The notes below the pieces were generated by a model. The model did not search any database and was not told the origin of the DNA. It saw only the letters and a list, made by a program, of their open reading frames with translations. Below are positions 35,340-44,662 of a DNA stretch of 55,628 bases, in pieces. Made by a program: the position numbers and the translations under genes. The first letter of the stretch is position 1; each line of letters starts with the position of its first letter. Origin of the DNA: Streptomyces mesophilus (GTDB lineage Bacteria > Actinomycetota > Actinomycetes > Streptomycetales > Streptomycetaceae). The stretch spans positions 1 through 55,628 of the forward strand of contig NZ_JAAKZW010000020.1 in the NCBI RefSeq assembly GCF_011044995.1, in the 5' to 3' direction.

Positions 35340-36308
35340 CTAGCTGGAGATCTGCGTGTCAGTGAGGCGAGGGAAGAGGCGGGCGGCAGGTGAGCCGGGG
35401 GCGGTGTCCAGTCGAGCGTCGTGCAGTGCGTGGGTGCGGCGAAGGGCGTCGGCCAGGCTGGTGACCGCTTCTGCGGGTGTGAAGGGGTAGTCGCTGCCGT
35501 ACAAGAACCGTTCCGGCGCGGCCAGTTCTCGCAGTCCCTTCAGCGCGACGGGGACGGGTGTGCCGGCCAAGTCGTAGTAGAGGCTGCCGAGGGCCGCTGG
35601 TACGTCGGCGCCTTCACCGGTCAAGGTGGAGACGAAGGCGGCCCGGTGCGCGAGCGCGGGCAGGACGGCGCCCGCGTGCGGGATGATCCAGCGGATGCGG
35701 GGGTGGCATGCGAGGGTGCCGCTGAGGATGAGGTCGACGACACAGCGGGTGGTGTCGAAGAGGAACTCGATCATGGGGCGCGGTCGTCCGAGCGCCGTGC
35801 ATTCCCAGCCGGGCGGGGACGTCGGATGCAGGGTCACCACAGCTTCGCGGGCGTCGAGTTCGGCCAGGACAGGGGCGAAGGCAGGGTCGGACAGGTACCG
35901 GCCGTGGTAGTGGGTCTTCAACGCGACCGCGTCGGTGTGCAGTTCGTCGTAGGCGCGGGCCAGTTCGTGGAGCGCGCCGTCGACGTCGGGCAAAGGCAAG
36001 GACGCGGACAGGCCGAAGCGCTCGGGGTGGTCGGCGACCAGTGCGGCGCCGGCGTCGTTCACGTGCTCGGCCAGCTCGCGGGCGGCTTGGTCGGCGATGA
36101 GTTGATGGTCCCCGAAGTGCACCCCGGGCGACGAAATCGACAGGACGGCGGCGGCGATGCCGTTCGCGTCCATGACGTCGAGCGCGGACTTGGCGCTCCA
36201 GGAGGGAAGACCGGGCATGCCGTCGGGCTGCCCGTGGCCGGCTGCCGTACAGGCGGCGGCGTAGTGGTCGGTGAGGTAGTGGGCGTGGACGTCCAGCCAG
36301 CCGGTCAT
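35340..36308 (-). CDS. amidohydrolase family 2 (ACMSD/resorcylate decarboxylase-like) enzyme
   Basis: The ATG at 36308 gives 322 aa starting MTGWLDVHAHYLTDHY. DVHAH is the metal-binding start of the Amidohydro_2 TIM barrel; further ligands and active-site segments are LKTHYHGRYLSDP, VTLHPTSPPGWECTALG, RWIIPHAGAVLPALAHR and FLYGSDYPFTP with the C-terminal Asp. Members hydrolyse or decarboxylate small aromatic and keto acids; the substrate here cannot be read. It is the last gene of a three-gene minus-strand set with the carbonic-anhydrase-like and MaoC genes. Confidence 0.87.
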   Translation of the reverse strand: MTGWLDVHAHYLTDHYAAACTAAGHGQPDGMPGLPSWSAKSALDVMDANGIAAAVLSISSPGVHFGDHQLIADQAARELAEHVNDAGAALVADHPERFGLSASLPLPDVDGALHELARAYDELHTDAVALKTHYHGRYLSDPAFAPVLAELDAREAVVTLHPTSPPGWECTALGRPRPMIEFLFDTTRCVVDLILSGTLACHPRIRWIIPHAGAVLPALAHRAAFVSTLTGEGADVPAALGSLYYDLAGTPVPVALKGLRELAAPERFLYGSDYPFTPAEAVTSLADALRRTHALHDARLDTAPGSPAARLFPRLTDTQISS

Positions 36309-36351
36309 GCCGGTCGCTCCTCGAGTGACGCGTCGTGCGGACGGGGCGAGT

Positions 36352-36870
36352 TCAGCCGAGTCTGCGCAGGTGCGTGCGGTACCGCCGACCGTTGGCCACA
36401 TACTTGGCGGCGCCTTCGGCGAACGCCCCGGGTTCGATCGTGCGGCCGGTCAGGCGCGCGGGCACCCCGAGCGCCTGCGCCCGAGGCGGGACCGCCATGT
36501 GCTCGGTGACCAAAGCAGCCGCGCCGATCAGTGCGCCGGCGCCGATGACCGCGCCCTTCAGGACCACGGCGCCGGCACCGATCAGACAGCCATCGCCCAC
36601 AGTGCAGCCCTCCAGGTGGGCGAGGTGACCGATGACGCAGTCCGCGCCGATGCGGGTCGGCCAGTCGTCGTCGGCGTGCAGGACGACACCGTCCTGCACT
36701 GAGGTACGGTCGCCGATCGTGATGGTGCCGAAGTCACCTCGCAGGACCGCGCTTGGCCAGACGGTGGCATGCTCACCGATCCGGACGGAGCCGATGACGG
36801 TGGCGGCCGGGTGGACGAACGCCTCAGGGTGGATCTGCGGCACCTGGTCGCCGAGCGCGTACACGGCCAT
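36352..36870 (-). CDS. gamma-carbonic anhydrase-like hexapeptide protein (PaaY/YrdA type)
   Basis: A 172-aa left-handed beta-helix protein. Hexapeptide repeats run through the whole protein; signature stretches are WPSAVLRGDFGTITIGDRTSVQDGVVLHADD and IGADCVIGHLAHLEGCTVGDGCLIGAGAVV, which contain the three histidines expected for metal binding at trimer interfaces. PaaY-type proteins act as thioesterases or carbonic anhydrases near CoA-thioester pathways; with a MaoC hydratase next to it, a role in thioester catabolism is plausible but inferred. Confidence 0.87.
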   Translation of the reverse strand: MAVYALGDQVPQIHPEAFVHPAATVIGSVRIGEHATVWPSAVLRGDFGTITIGDRTSVQDGVVLHADDDWPTRIGADCVIGHLAHLEGCTVGDGCLIGAGAVVLKGAVIGAGALIGAAALVTEHMAVPPRAQALGVPARLTGRTIEPGAFAEGAAKYVANGRRYRTHLRRLG

Positions 36871-36883
36871 CGGACGAGCCTCC

Positions 36884-37351
36884 TTATGCGCTCTGCGGTT
36901 TGGGGACGATCAGCGTTCTGCGGAAGGACATCACCTGTTGCCCGTGCTGGTTGAGACCACGGGTCTCGATCCGTACTGCTCCGCGGTCCGCGGCCTCGGC
37001 GCAGTCCTCCACGGCGAGCACCTCGCTCTCGCCGTAGAGGGTGTCACCGTGGAAGACCGGCGCCGTGTGCCGGACCTCGTCGAAGCCTCGGCACGCAAGC
37101 GCGCGTCCGCTCACGTCGGCTTCCGACAGGCCGATCAGCAAGGACATGACGTAGCTGCCGATGACCAGCGGCCGCCCGTGCCGAGTGGCGGATTCGGCGT
37201 ACACCGCATCGAGGTGCAGCGGGTGACGGACCATGGTGAGCAGACAGAACAGGTGATGGTCGGACTCGGTGACGGTCTTGCCCGGCCAGTGCCGCAGCAC
37301 CGCACCCATGCTGAACGCGTCGAAATCAGCGCCGAACGGCACCCGTACCAC
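36884..37351 (-). CDS. MaoC-like (hotdog) dehydratase
   Basis: 155 aa from a GTG at 37351. The hotdog fold motif region reads TVTESDHHLFCLLTMVRHPLHLDAVYAESATRHGRPLVIGSYVMSL; the HPLHLD segment matches the catalytic NxxHxD-type motif of (R)-specific enoyl-CoA hydratases. It would hydrate or dehydrate a CoA-bound acid. The gene is 13 bases ahead of the carbonic-anhydrase-like gene, so they are co-transcribed. Confidence 0.85.
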   Translation of the reverse strand: MVRVPFGADFDAFSMGAVLRHWPGKTVTESDHHLFCLLTMVRHPLHLDAVYAESATRHGRPLVIGSYVMSLLIGLSEADVSGRALACRGFDEVRHTAPVFHGDTLYGESEVLAVEDCAEAADRGAVRIETRGLNQHGQQVMSFRRTLIVPKPQSA

Positions 37352-37422
37352 CTCTGTCTTGCGGTGCGGCCGCGCACAGCACGCCTGCGCCGGCGCGGCC
37401 CACCGTGTCGATCGCGGTCCCG

Positions 37423-38430
37423 TTAGCGGGCACAGCGCCGCGTGCCGCAGCTGGAATCCTGCCGACTGGGCACGTGCACGCCCGACGCGCTGAGGTTGTC
37501 CTGCTGGTCGGTGTCCACGTCGGCCTTGTCCGCAGGAGCGATGAGAGCCAGGCCGTACAGCACGCCCGCCGGGGCGGTGTCGCGCACCCGCAACGGCAGT
37601 GTGAGGGTGTCCTGTTCCTCGACGTCGAGGCCGTCGACACGGCAGACGACGATCTCAGGAACCCCCGGGGTGGGTTCGTTGAGCTTGATCTCGCACCCCT
37701 CGGGCAGCTCCCGGCCCTTGTCGATCTGGGTGAGGAAGGGGGTGACGACGGTGATCTGGATGGTGCCCGACTCGTTCGGCCCCACGTTGCCGTAGGTGAA
37801 GGTGGCCTCGGCACGGCCGTCTACATCGGTGGCGGGTGTGTCCCGGGTGAGATACAGCCCGACTTTGTTCCCGCCCGGCGTCGGCGGGGTGGGCCGGGTG
37901 AGCATCAGCTGCGTGATGGCCCAGTTGTCGGAGAGGTTCGCCTCCGTGTCCTTGGAGCCCGGGACCGGGACCGCGGCCGCTCGACCGAGAACGATGCCGG
38001 TCAGCCGTGCCCGCTCGGTGACCACCAGCGGCACGGGAACGGTGACGGGCTTGCCCTTGGCCAGTCCCTCGGGCAGCCGGCAGACCAGCACTTCATTGAC
38101 CGTGGGATCCGGGTTCGCGTACCGGATCGTGCAGCCCTTGGGCAGCTTCGCCTTGCGGTCGATGTTGACGTACGACGGCGTCGCAAACGTGACCAAGGTC
38201 TGGCCCTTGGTGGTCGTACCGTTGTTGGCGACGACAAGTTTCTGCACCCCGGTCTTGCCCGGCGCGATGGTCGGCGGGGTCGAGGTGATGACCAGGTCCA
38301 CCTTCCCGTCGCCGGCCGGCGCGGGTCCGGCCTGGGCCGTGGGCGCCGTGACGGCGAGCACAGCTGTGGCGGTGACGGCCAGGCGCATGCCCTTGGTACG
38401 GGCCATGGAGACGAGTGAGGGGAAGGGCAT
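37423..38430 (-). CDS. secreted protein with two DUF11/CARDB-like repeats
   Basis: The ATG at 38430 follows AAGGAG and starts a signal peptide (MPFPSLVSMARTKGMRLAVTA..., cleavage near TAQAG). The mature 300 residues hold two related domains of about 130 residues, each with a segment ending in LPKGC or LPEGC, then PDPTVNEVLVCR or PTPGVPEIVVCR, and a D-N-x-S/A motif near its end (ANLSDNWA, QQDNLSA). This fits DUF11/CARDB-type extracellular beta-sandwich repeats. No membrane anchor is present. Function unknown. Confidence 0.78.
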   Translation of the reverse strand: MPFPSLVSMARTKGMRLAVTATAVLAVTAPTAQAGPAPAGDGKVDLVITSTPPTIAPGKTGVQKLVVANNGTTTKGQTLVTFATPSYVNIDRKAKLPKGCTIRYANPDPTVNEVLVCRLPEGLAKGKPVTVPVPLVVTERARLTGIVLGRAAAVPVPGSKDTEANLSDNWAITQLMLTRPTPPTPGGNKVGLYLTRDTPATDVDGRAEATFTYGNVGPNESGTIQITVVTPFLTQIDKGRELPEGCEIKLNEPTPGVPEIVVCRVDGLDVEEQDTLTLPLRVRDTAPAGVLYGLALIAPADKADVDTDQQDNLSASGVHVPSRQDSSCGTRRCAR

Positions 38431-38809
38431 GACGAACTCCTTGGAAGCCGCCCGCATGGCACAGGGCACATGTGGGCCTTCACGTCTGCGCGACCGCGCA
38501 GCGAACCCCTGATTCCTAGCCCTGGCCGCCAACCCACATGCGGTCCGCCCGTCAACCTCCGCCGTCTGGCTCAGCGATGCAGAGCGTCGCGTCCCCTCCG
38601 ACCCGCTCGTCGCCCGTGGCTCCCGCACATGACCTCGTCGGGGTTGCCCGACAGCCGCGATCGCTTCGCAAGTCCGCGCACCCGTACACGGACCTGTGAT
38701 CGTCCAGCGAACTGCCCTCAGCGCGAGGCCCAGGCGCGACGGGCGTGGTCATAGGCGGGCAGCGCAACGCCCAGCCGTACGGGCATGCTGACGTACACGC
38801 GCCGGTTGA

Positions 38810-39088
38810 TCACGCCGCCTTCAACGGCATTGGCGCCGCCCGACAGTCCCGTACCTGCGCCGCGTGCAACCAGGGGGACTCCGTGCTCCAGGTACGCACG
38901 CACCACGGTCTGGACCTCGTCGGTGCTCTGGGCGCGCACGACGGCCATCGCCCGGCCGACAGGCGCCCACACCGCCTGGTCGTGGGAGAGGCCGCGAAAA
39001 TGTCCGGATCAGTCACCACCCGGTCGGCGGTCAGCCGTTGCCTGAGTACTTCGGCGATGGAACCGCGGCGTCCAGAATCACTGGGCAC
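38810..39088 (-). pseudogene. N-terminal fragment of an FAD-linked oxidase (GlcD-type)
   Basis: One frame starts at 39088 (MPSDSGRRGSIAEVLRQRL, VVTDPDIFA), then the reading continues in a shifted frame as WAPVGRAMAVVRAQSTDEVQTVVRAYLEHGVPLVARGAGTGLSGGANAVEGGVI. PLVARGAGTGLSGGA is the FAD-binding signature of glycolate oxidase subunit GlcD. Sequence similarity stops after about 85 residues. Frameshifted and truncated, it is certainly non-functional. Confidence 0.82.
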
Positions 39089-39560
39089 GGCAGCTCCTGA
39101 GGTAGCTGAGGTACGAGGTCTGCAGGCTGGTCACGTGCGTTTCATGCGTGAGTGCGCTGGTGACAGATCCGCTGCGGGAGGTGAGGCGGTGAACGAACGC
39201 GGCCGCGTTCTTCGCGAGACTCTGGTAGACCGCCAAGTCGCCCAGGATCTCCCGCTCGTTGAGGGTCACGTGGAGCTTGGTGTCGCCCATGGCGTCAGGG
39301 CGAAGACCTGACTGTCCGCATTGACGATGCCGGGGCTGCCCGCGCCGATGCTCTCGAAGAGGGTGCTGTTGGTGAGCCAGGCTTAGAGGCTGAAGAGTCC
39401 GCCGTAGGAATAGCCGAAGAGGCCGTGACCGCTGGGGGCCGTGCCGTAGTCGCGTGCGATCCGCGGGTGCAGGACGTCGGTAAGGAAGTTCAGGAACATG
39501 TCCCCGCGGCTGTCGTTCAGTTCGGCGAGGTAGGCGTCGGCTAGCTCGCGCGTCGTCGTG
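39078..39560 (-). pseudogene. C-terminal fragment of a putative esterase
   Basis: From about 39560, LADAYLAELNDSRGDMFLNFLTDVLHPRIARDYGTAPSGHGLFGYSYGGLFSL can be read, with GYSYGG as the nucleophile elbow of the IroE/Fes-type esterase family. A stop codon (TAA near 39385) replaces the next residue, after which AWLTNSTLFESIGAGSPG continues; a further frame change leads to KLHVTLNEREILGDLAVYQSLAKNAAAF and the end at 39078. The N-terminal half is absent, cut where the pentapeptide gene begins. Confidence 0.75.
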
Positions 39561-39620
39561 CCTGCTTCGACCCCGCCGAACCGGCCACACCGGCTCGCCG
39601 CGTCCGACACCATCACCGAC

Positions 39621-40895
39621 ATGGACACAGTGCAGCTCGCCGCTCTCAGCGCTGGCGACTCCACCGCCGTCACCATCCTCGGCCTGGCCCTCGCCGTAGT
39701 GGCGGGCGCGGCACTCAAGATCAGCCGCCTTCGTGCCGGCCCAGAAGCGGACGACGACGAGGGCAAACGGCAGTACACCAGAACTCAACGCCGGCTTGCA
39801 GCCATTGCCGGCCTCGCGGGCGCTACCGCGTTCGTCCTTCTCTTCTGGCGGGGCCCTTGGTGGTTCGATGGCCTGCACCTGCGTAGAACCGATCTCGAAG
39901 GCGCCGACGGAGTCGTTATCACCGGTTTTCGCACCGGTCTCGTCGCTGTCCTCGCCGGGATCATCGCAGCCATCGGCCTCTACTACACCCGCGAGAAGCA
40001 CCGCCTCGAGCGAGACGAGTTCCGCCATGCACAGGAGCAATTCGCTGAGAGTCAGAAGCAGTTCGCGAGCACGCTCCAGGAAGCCCAGAAACGTGACCGG
40101 CGGCAGGCCGAGCTGGCCCGGGAAGGACAGGTCACTGGCCGTTACGTCGACGCGATCAAACTGCTGGCGTCCGACAAACTCCCCGAACGCCTCGGCGGCA
40201 TCTACGCCCTCGAACGCATCATGCACGACAGCAACCGAGACCTGGCCAACATCATCGAAGTCCTGACCGCCTACATCCGCGCCCAGGAAGACGACGACCA
40301 CGAGCGTCCCAAGCCGGATACCCACGCCGCACTCACGGTTGTCGCTCGCCGGCCCGAGGGGAAAAAACACGTGATCACCCTGGGTGGCACCAATCTCAAA
40401 TTCACGATTCTGCAGCAACCAAGCTTCCGGTACGCCGTCCTGACCGTGGCAGACCTCAGCGACATCTCCTGGTTCGGAGCAGATCTGCGAAGCGCCAACC
40501 TCGGTACTGCAGACCTCCGTCGCGCACACCTCGAAGAAGCCGACCTCATGGACGCCGTCCTCATCGAAGCCAGGCTCGACCACGCCGACCTCCGCAAGGC
40601 GCGCCTCGAAGGAGCAGACCTGCGAGGCGCACACCTACAAGACGCCAACTTGCAAGAAGCGGATCTGCTTGGCGCCGCCCTGCACGGAGCCGATCTCAGA
40701 GGAGCAGACCTCCGAGGCGCCAAGTCCCTCGACCTCGCACAGCTCCAAAATGCCGACCTGTCCCGAGCAACGAAGCTGCCGGCGGCTGTCGCCGGCAATG
40801 CCGCAATCCAACGCCGGATCGAGGTGTGCGAGCAGCGCGACGCCGATCGCTCACCGGGCGGTCACGGCCACTCAACAACGCCCGCCCCCGCTTAG
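39621..40895 (+). CDS. membrane protein with pentapeptide repeats
   Basis: The ATG at 39621 gives 424 aa. Two transmembrane helices (about 12-33 and 55-75) and a third (about 105-125) come first, then a charged coiled coil (YYTREKHRLERDEFRHAQEQFAESQKQF) and GRYVDAIKLLASDKLPERLGGIYALERIMHDS, common in this family. The C-terminal third has more than 20 pentapeptide units of the A(D/N)LxxA type. The repeat fold is a right-handed quadrilateral beta-helix; cellular role unknown. The gene begins within a broken esterase on the other strand. Confidence 0.85.
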   Translation: MDTVQLAALSAGDSTAVTILGLALAVVAGAALKISRLRAGPEADDDEGKRQYTRTQRRLAAIAGLAGATAFVLLFWRGPWWFDGLHLRRTDLEGADGVVITGFRTGLVAVLAGIIAAIGLYYTREKHRLERDEFRHAQEQFAESQKQFASTLQEAQKRDRRQAELAREGQVTGRYVDAIKLLASDKLPERLGGIYALERIMHDSNRDLANIIEVLTAYIRAQEDDDHERPKPDTHAALTVVARRPEGKKHVITLGGTNLKFTILQQPSFRYAVLTVADLSDISWFGADLRSANLGTADLRRAHLEEADLMDAVLIEARLDHADLRKARLEGADLRGAHLQDANLQEADLLGAALHGADLRGADLRGAKSLDLAQLQNADLSRATKLPAAVAGNAAIQRRIEVCEQRDADRSPGGHGHSTTPAPA

Positions 40896-40897
40896 AC

Positions 40898-40926
40898 CCC
40901 TCGCGGCTTCGATCACGCCGCGAGGG
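40898..40926. terminator. bidirectional terminator between convergent genes
   Basis: CCCTCGCGGC and GCCGCGAGGG form a perfect 10-bp stem with a 9-base loop. It sits three bases after the pentapeptide gene and overlaps the last codons of the PAP2 gene on the other strand, so it can serve both. Confidence 0.7.
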
Positions 40927-42286
40927 TCTCGGAGGGTGCGACAGGGTGACCGCCCTCGAAGCGGGAGCCAGCGCGGACAAGGGCGGCTTTCGGCTCCGGC
41001 AGCTTGGTGGTGGTCCGGACATAGGCGTAGATCACCGAGCCCATCGCCAGCAGGAGCAGCGGCGCGAAGAGGCCCGGGTATCTGGCCATCTTTGTCGGCA
41101 GGTAGCGGTACGACATCAGCAGCCCGGCGAAGACCGTTGTGCCGTAGGCGACCAGTGGGACGCCCAACCACTTCCAGCCGTACGCCTGCGCGCGCAGTGT
41201 CCCTTCGATCGTGAGGGTGAATACCACGCCCGCGATGATGTCCACGCCGTAGTGGTAGCCGAACCCCAGCGTCGCCCCCACCGTGGCGACCAGCCAGAAC
41301 GTGCCCGCGTAGCGCAGCAGTCGTGAAGTCTGGCGGGAATGGATGAAGATCGCGGTGGCCCATGCCGTGTGCAGGCTGGGCATGCAGTTGCGTGGTGTGA
41401 GGTCGTTGAACGTCATGTGGTGCGGGGCAGGGATCGACGCCATTGCGTCGGGCCACAGGTTGGCCACCGCCGACGGTCCGCCCTGGGCACCGAAGGCGTA
41501 GACCGGACCGACCACCGGGAAGATCATGTAGATGGCCGGGCCGAGCAGGCCGATGGCCAGGAACGTGCGCACCAGATGGTGGCGCGGGAATCTGCGCTCC
41601 TTGGCCACATTGCGCAGTTGGTAGAACGCGACGACGACCGCGGCCACCGTGAGTTGGGTGTAGACCCAGTGCAGGATGTTCGAAGGGACCGGCCCGGTGG
41701 CCTCGATCAGTCGGCCGGCCAGCCATGACGGGTTGCCCAGTGCGTGATCGGCAGCCGCCAGGTATTCGTCGAGTACGGTCGGGCGGGTCGTCGCTGTGAT
41801 GAGCAGCCAGATGTTGCCCATCTTGCGGGCGACGAGCAGCAGCATGCCAAGGCCGACGCCCTTCAACAGCAGGACGCGTTCCTTGCCGCTGCGGTGTGTG
41901 ACCGCCATGACCGCGCAGGCCAGCATCACCCACAGCGGGCCGGTGCCGAGGGTGGTCCTGGCGTCGAAGACCAGTCGCACCAGCACCAGGACGCTGTCGA
42001 TGACGACTGCGACACCGGCCGCGATGAACCGTTGACGCCAGGTGAACATCACGGTCATCAACGCCATGCTGGTGTACATCAGCGGCCACGATTCCGGGGT
42101 GAAGATCAGCTGCGGTATCTGGACACCGGGGTGTCCGATGATCGGCCCGCCGCCGTAGCGGCGTTCGGCGAACTCGATCGCGAGGAAGAACCCGAGGCTC
42201 ACCATCACCGCCACTCCGGCCCACAGCATCACCTGCGGCCGACGCCACGCGGCGAACTCAGTTCTGCGGTCTATTCGCGAAGTCAC
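40913..42286 (-). CDS. PAP2 superfamily membrane protein
   Basis: A 457-aa polytopic membrane protein with about ten hydrophobic helices. The PAP2 phosphatase/transferase signature appears late: RNCMPSLHTAWATAIF (PSLH motif) and GFGYHYGVDIIAGVV (HxxxD motif), both with the expected His residues. This arrangement, with a long N-terminal membrane part, matches the inositolphosphotransferase/aureobasidin-type PAP2_3 group of actinobacteria that move phosphorylated lipid head groups. Substrate not readable. Confidence 0.83.
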   Translation of the reverse strand: MTSRIDRRTEFAAWRRPQVMLWAGVAVMVSLGFFLAIEFAERRYGGGPIIGHPGVQIPQLIFTPESWPLMYTSMALMTVMFTWRQRFIAAGVAVVIDSVLVLVRLVFDARTTLGTGPLWVMLACAVMAVTHRSGKERVLLLKGVGLGMLLLVARKMGNIWLLITATTRPTVLDEYLAAADHALGNPSWLAGRLIEATGPVPSNILHWVYTQLTVAAVVVAFYQLRNVAKERRFPRHHLVRTFLAIGLLGPAIYMIFPVVGPVYAFGAQGGPSAVANLWPDAMASIPAPHHMTFNDLTPRNCMPSLHTAWATAIFIHSRQTSRLLRYAGTFWLVATVGATLGFGYHYGVDIIAGVVFTLTIEGTLRAQAYGWKWLGVPLVAYGTTVFAGLLMSYRYLPTKMARYPGLFAPLLLLAMGSVIYAYVRTTTKLPEPKAALVRAGSRFEGGHPVAPSETLAA

Positions 42287-42838
42287 CGGTGATGCTCCAG
42301 GTATCGATGATGTGCCCCATGGTCAGATCGTGGGTGCGGCAGGGCTGCAAACCTGATCATGTTAGGCGAGTGACATGCGGGTCTGGATGGCTATAGACCG
42401 ATCCGGCAGCGGGCTATCTTCCGGTCCGAGCCCCCGCGTTGGCGTCTTTAAGGCGTCGGCAACGACACCCGGCAAAGTCCCGGGAAGGCGCAAGCTCTCC
42501 CCTTCCCGTCGACCGGCGAGCACAGGTGTCCTGCGCCGGCTCCGCCGGCCGTGGTGCGGCAACGGGCGAGGACGGTGGCGCTGGTTCGAGCAGGTGGCGT
42601 GGGACATCGGCGTCGTCGCGCGCTCGCCGGATCACCGGCGCCTGTCGCTGCTGACGGCCACCGATACCGACTGAAGATCGCCTGTGAGTATGCGCACTGC
42701 AGGTCACACGCTTGGTGCGCCCACGCTGATCTTGAACGAGACACATGCCGAAGTCGTGTTCTCAGGGCGCTTCTCGGCCGGGTCAGTCGGCCAGGGCCGC
42801 CCGAGTCCTGCCGGTCGGTGGCCGCTTGTCCTGTCGAC
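42287..42838. other. intergenic stretch, possible gene remnant
   Basis: A plus-strand frame ending at 42674 closes with RWRWFEQVAWDIGVVARSPDHRRLSLLTATDTD, which looks like a genuine protein C-terminus, but its upstream part is low-complexity Arg/Ser sequence with no start context. Nothing else is supportable here. Confidence 0.3.
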
Positions 42839-43753
42839 TCAGGACTGTGCGACCCGTTGCACCACTTGGGACAGCGTTGCTCCCAGGGGTAGTTCGATTC
42901 GGGCGGTGGCCCATCGGTCACCGCGGGTCGGCCCTTGATTGACGATCAGGACCGGGATGCCGGCGTCGGCCGCCTGGCGTACGAAGCGCAGTCCTGACAT
43001 GACGGTCAGAGATGAGCCGAGTACCAGCAGTGTGTCGGCGGTGTTGACCAGGTCCTGGCACCGGGCCACGCGCTCGGGTGGGACGTTCTCTCCGAAGAAG
43101 ACGACATCGGGCTTGAGCAGGCCGGTTCCGCAGGCCACGCACGGCACCACGCGGAACTCCCGCACCGCATCTTCGGGCAGTTCCACGTCTCCGTCGGGAT
43201 TGACCCGCGCTGCCCGGTGCCGTTCGGCGACGTGCTCGAATCCGGGGTTGGCCTCGCGCAGCCGCCCATCGAGCGCGGCCCGGGTCTCCTCGTGGCCGCA
43301 GTCGAGGCACACCACGCGGCTGAGGCTTCCGTGCAGCTCGATCACGTGCTGCGCCCCGGTGACCTGCTGCAGTCCGTCGACGTTCTGTGTGATGACGCCG
43401 GTGACCAGGCCGGCGCGAGTGAGGGCGGTGACCGCGCGGTGTCCGGCGTTCGGGTGCGCGCGGGTCATGGCTCGCCAGCCGAGCTGACTGCGGGCCCAAT
43501 ACCGCCGGCGGGCCCACTCGCTGCCGACGAACTCCTGATAGGTCATCGGAGTGTGCCGCTGCAGGGAGCCGTGCTCCCCACGGTAGTCCGGGATGCCGGA
43601 CTCGGTCGACAGGCCGGCGCCGCTCAGCACCACGACGCCTCCTGCCCGCACGGCGTCGATGACGGCCGTCACATCGGTCGTCGGCGCGGGCAGGTCACCG
43701 GAGGGTTCCCAGCTCAGCGTGGGTCTGATCCGCATGTCTGCCAGCGTACGCAT
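42839..43753 (-). CDS. Sir2 family NAD-dependent deacylase (class II-like)
   Basis: About 300 aa; ATGs at 43753 and 43735 are both possible. The Rossmann fold motifs are VVVLSGAGLSTESGIPDYRG, TQNVDGLQQ and ELHGS with the catalytic His. The zinc ribbon is VCLDCG...PCVACGTG. ESGIPDYRG and the QRHTPMTYQEFVGSEWARRRYWAR stretch are typical of class II (SIRT4-like) bacterial sirtuins. It would remove acyl groups from lysines using NAD. Confidence 0.92.
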   Translation of the reverse strand: MRTLADMRIRPTLSWEPSGDLPAPTTDVTAVIDAVRAGGVVVLSGAGLSTESGIPDYRGEHGSLQRHTPMTYQEFVGSEWARRRYWARSQLGWRAMTRAHPNAGHRAVTALTRAGLVTGVITQNVDGLQQVTGAQHVIELHGSLSRVVCLDCGHEETRAALDGRLREANPGFEHVAERHRAARVNPDGDVELPEDAVREFRVVPCVACGTGLLKPDVVFFGENVPPERVARCQDLVNTADTLLVLGSSLTVMSGLRFVRQAADAGIPVLIVNQGPTRGDRWATARIELPLGATLSQVVQRVAQS

Positions 43754-43787
43754 CGCGCAGTGCCGGGGCTGGGTCAGTTCGGGGACG

Positions 43788-44105
43788 TCAGGCGGGATTG
43801 TCGATACCGGTCACCGACGCCGGCCCCAACGGGGCGTCCTGCTCCTTGAAGCCCGCCGCGCGGAGGGCCTGGGTGGCAAGTTCCTCGGCCGCGCTGCGGG
43901 CCTCGGCACTCGCGTCGGCGGTGACTTCCACGCGCATGCTGAAGGTGCCGTCGTCATTCACGGTGAACAGGTCCAGGTCCTCCTCACGGCCCAGCTCCGT
44001 GTCCTGCGGGTCGGCGCCGCGCAGCTGTCGTGCGATCTGGGCCTGGGCTTCGGCGTTTGCCGGGCGCAGAAATGTGCCGGGGATGGTGATGACGAAGGTG
44101 GTCAT
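43788..44105 (-). CDS. conserved hypothetical protein
   Basis: A 105-aa protein starting MTTFVITIPGTFLRPANAEAQAQIARQLRG, with CAGGAG upstream of the ATG. A first strand, a helix, an acidic loop (TELGREEDLDLFTVNDDGTFSMRVEVTA) and a final helix (AEELATQALRAAGF) suggest a small alpha/beta fold. No family is named. It lies 34 bases upstream of the sirtuin on the same strand, so they may be co-transcribed. Confidence 0.65.
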   Translation of the reverse strand: MTTFVITIPGTFLRPANAEAQAQIARQLRGADPQDTELGREEDLDLFTVNDDGTFSMRVEVTADASAEARSAAEELATQALRAAGFKEQDAPLGPASVTGIDNPA

Positions 44106-44662
44106 GTGAGGGCTCCTGTCTGTACCGGATCCGCGGGCCGGCCGTGTCGGCTCGTTTTCCCCAAGTGGGCGCGCTCACTCCGGTGTGGCACCCCGATGCT
44201 TCGTTCGGCGCACGCCCCACAGGCGCAGCCCCGCCTACATCACCAGGCCGGTGGCGAACGCGACGTGGTGGCCGAGGGCCGCGCCGTGCAGTGCCTCGGC
44301 GACCAGGCCGACGTACGGACCATGTCGATAGGGGGTCCTCGACGACAGGACGCAGCGCCGGCCGCCATCAGCCGGTTGCGCCAGCTCACCTCACATGGTG
44401 ACTCCGCCTACCGTGTCGCCAACTCGAGACCTGGTTCCTCAACCACGGCGCCGCGCTCGGGTCGGCTGACCGGGCAGGGAACTCGCTGACCACCGCTGCC
44501 ACTGATCCAGCGAACCCCTCTGGTTCGTGGGGCTCTAGGGCAGCACGCCCTCATTCTTCTGCACGCATGCAAGAAGCAGATGTTGAGGTTCCGACTGGTC
44601 GTGCGGCTGCCTTCCCGCAGCGGCCGGAAATTGCGTTGGCTGAGCGTCGCCATGCTGGGAGC
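44106..44662. other. intergenic stretch without a supportable gene
   Basis: Several frames are open on both strands, but none has a credible start and protein-like composition. One plus-strand frame near 44230-44490 (LRQLTSHGDSAYRVANSRPGS) might be debris; no family was recognised. Confidence 0.4.

Noticed and set aside
44230..44490. Possible transposase fragment (LRQLTSHGDSAYRVANS)
   Set aside because: Too short and no catalytic motif; could be chance in GC-rich sequence.
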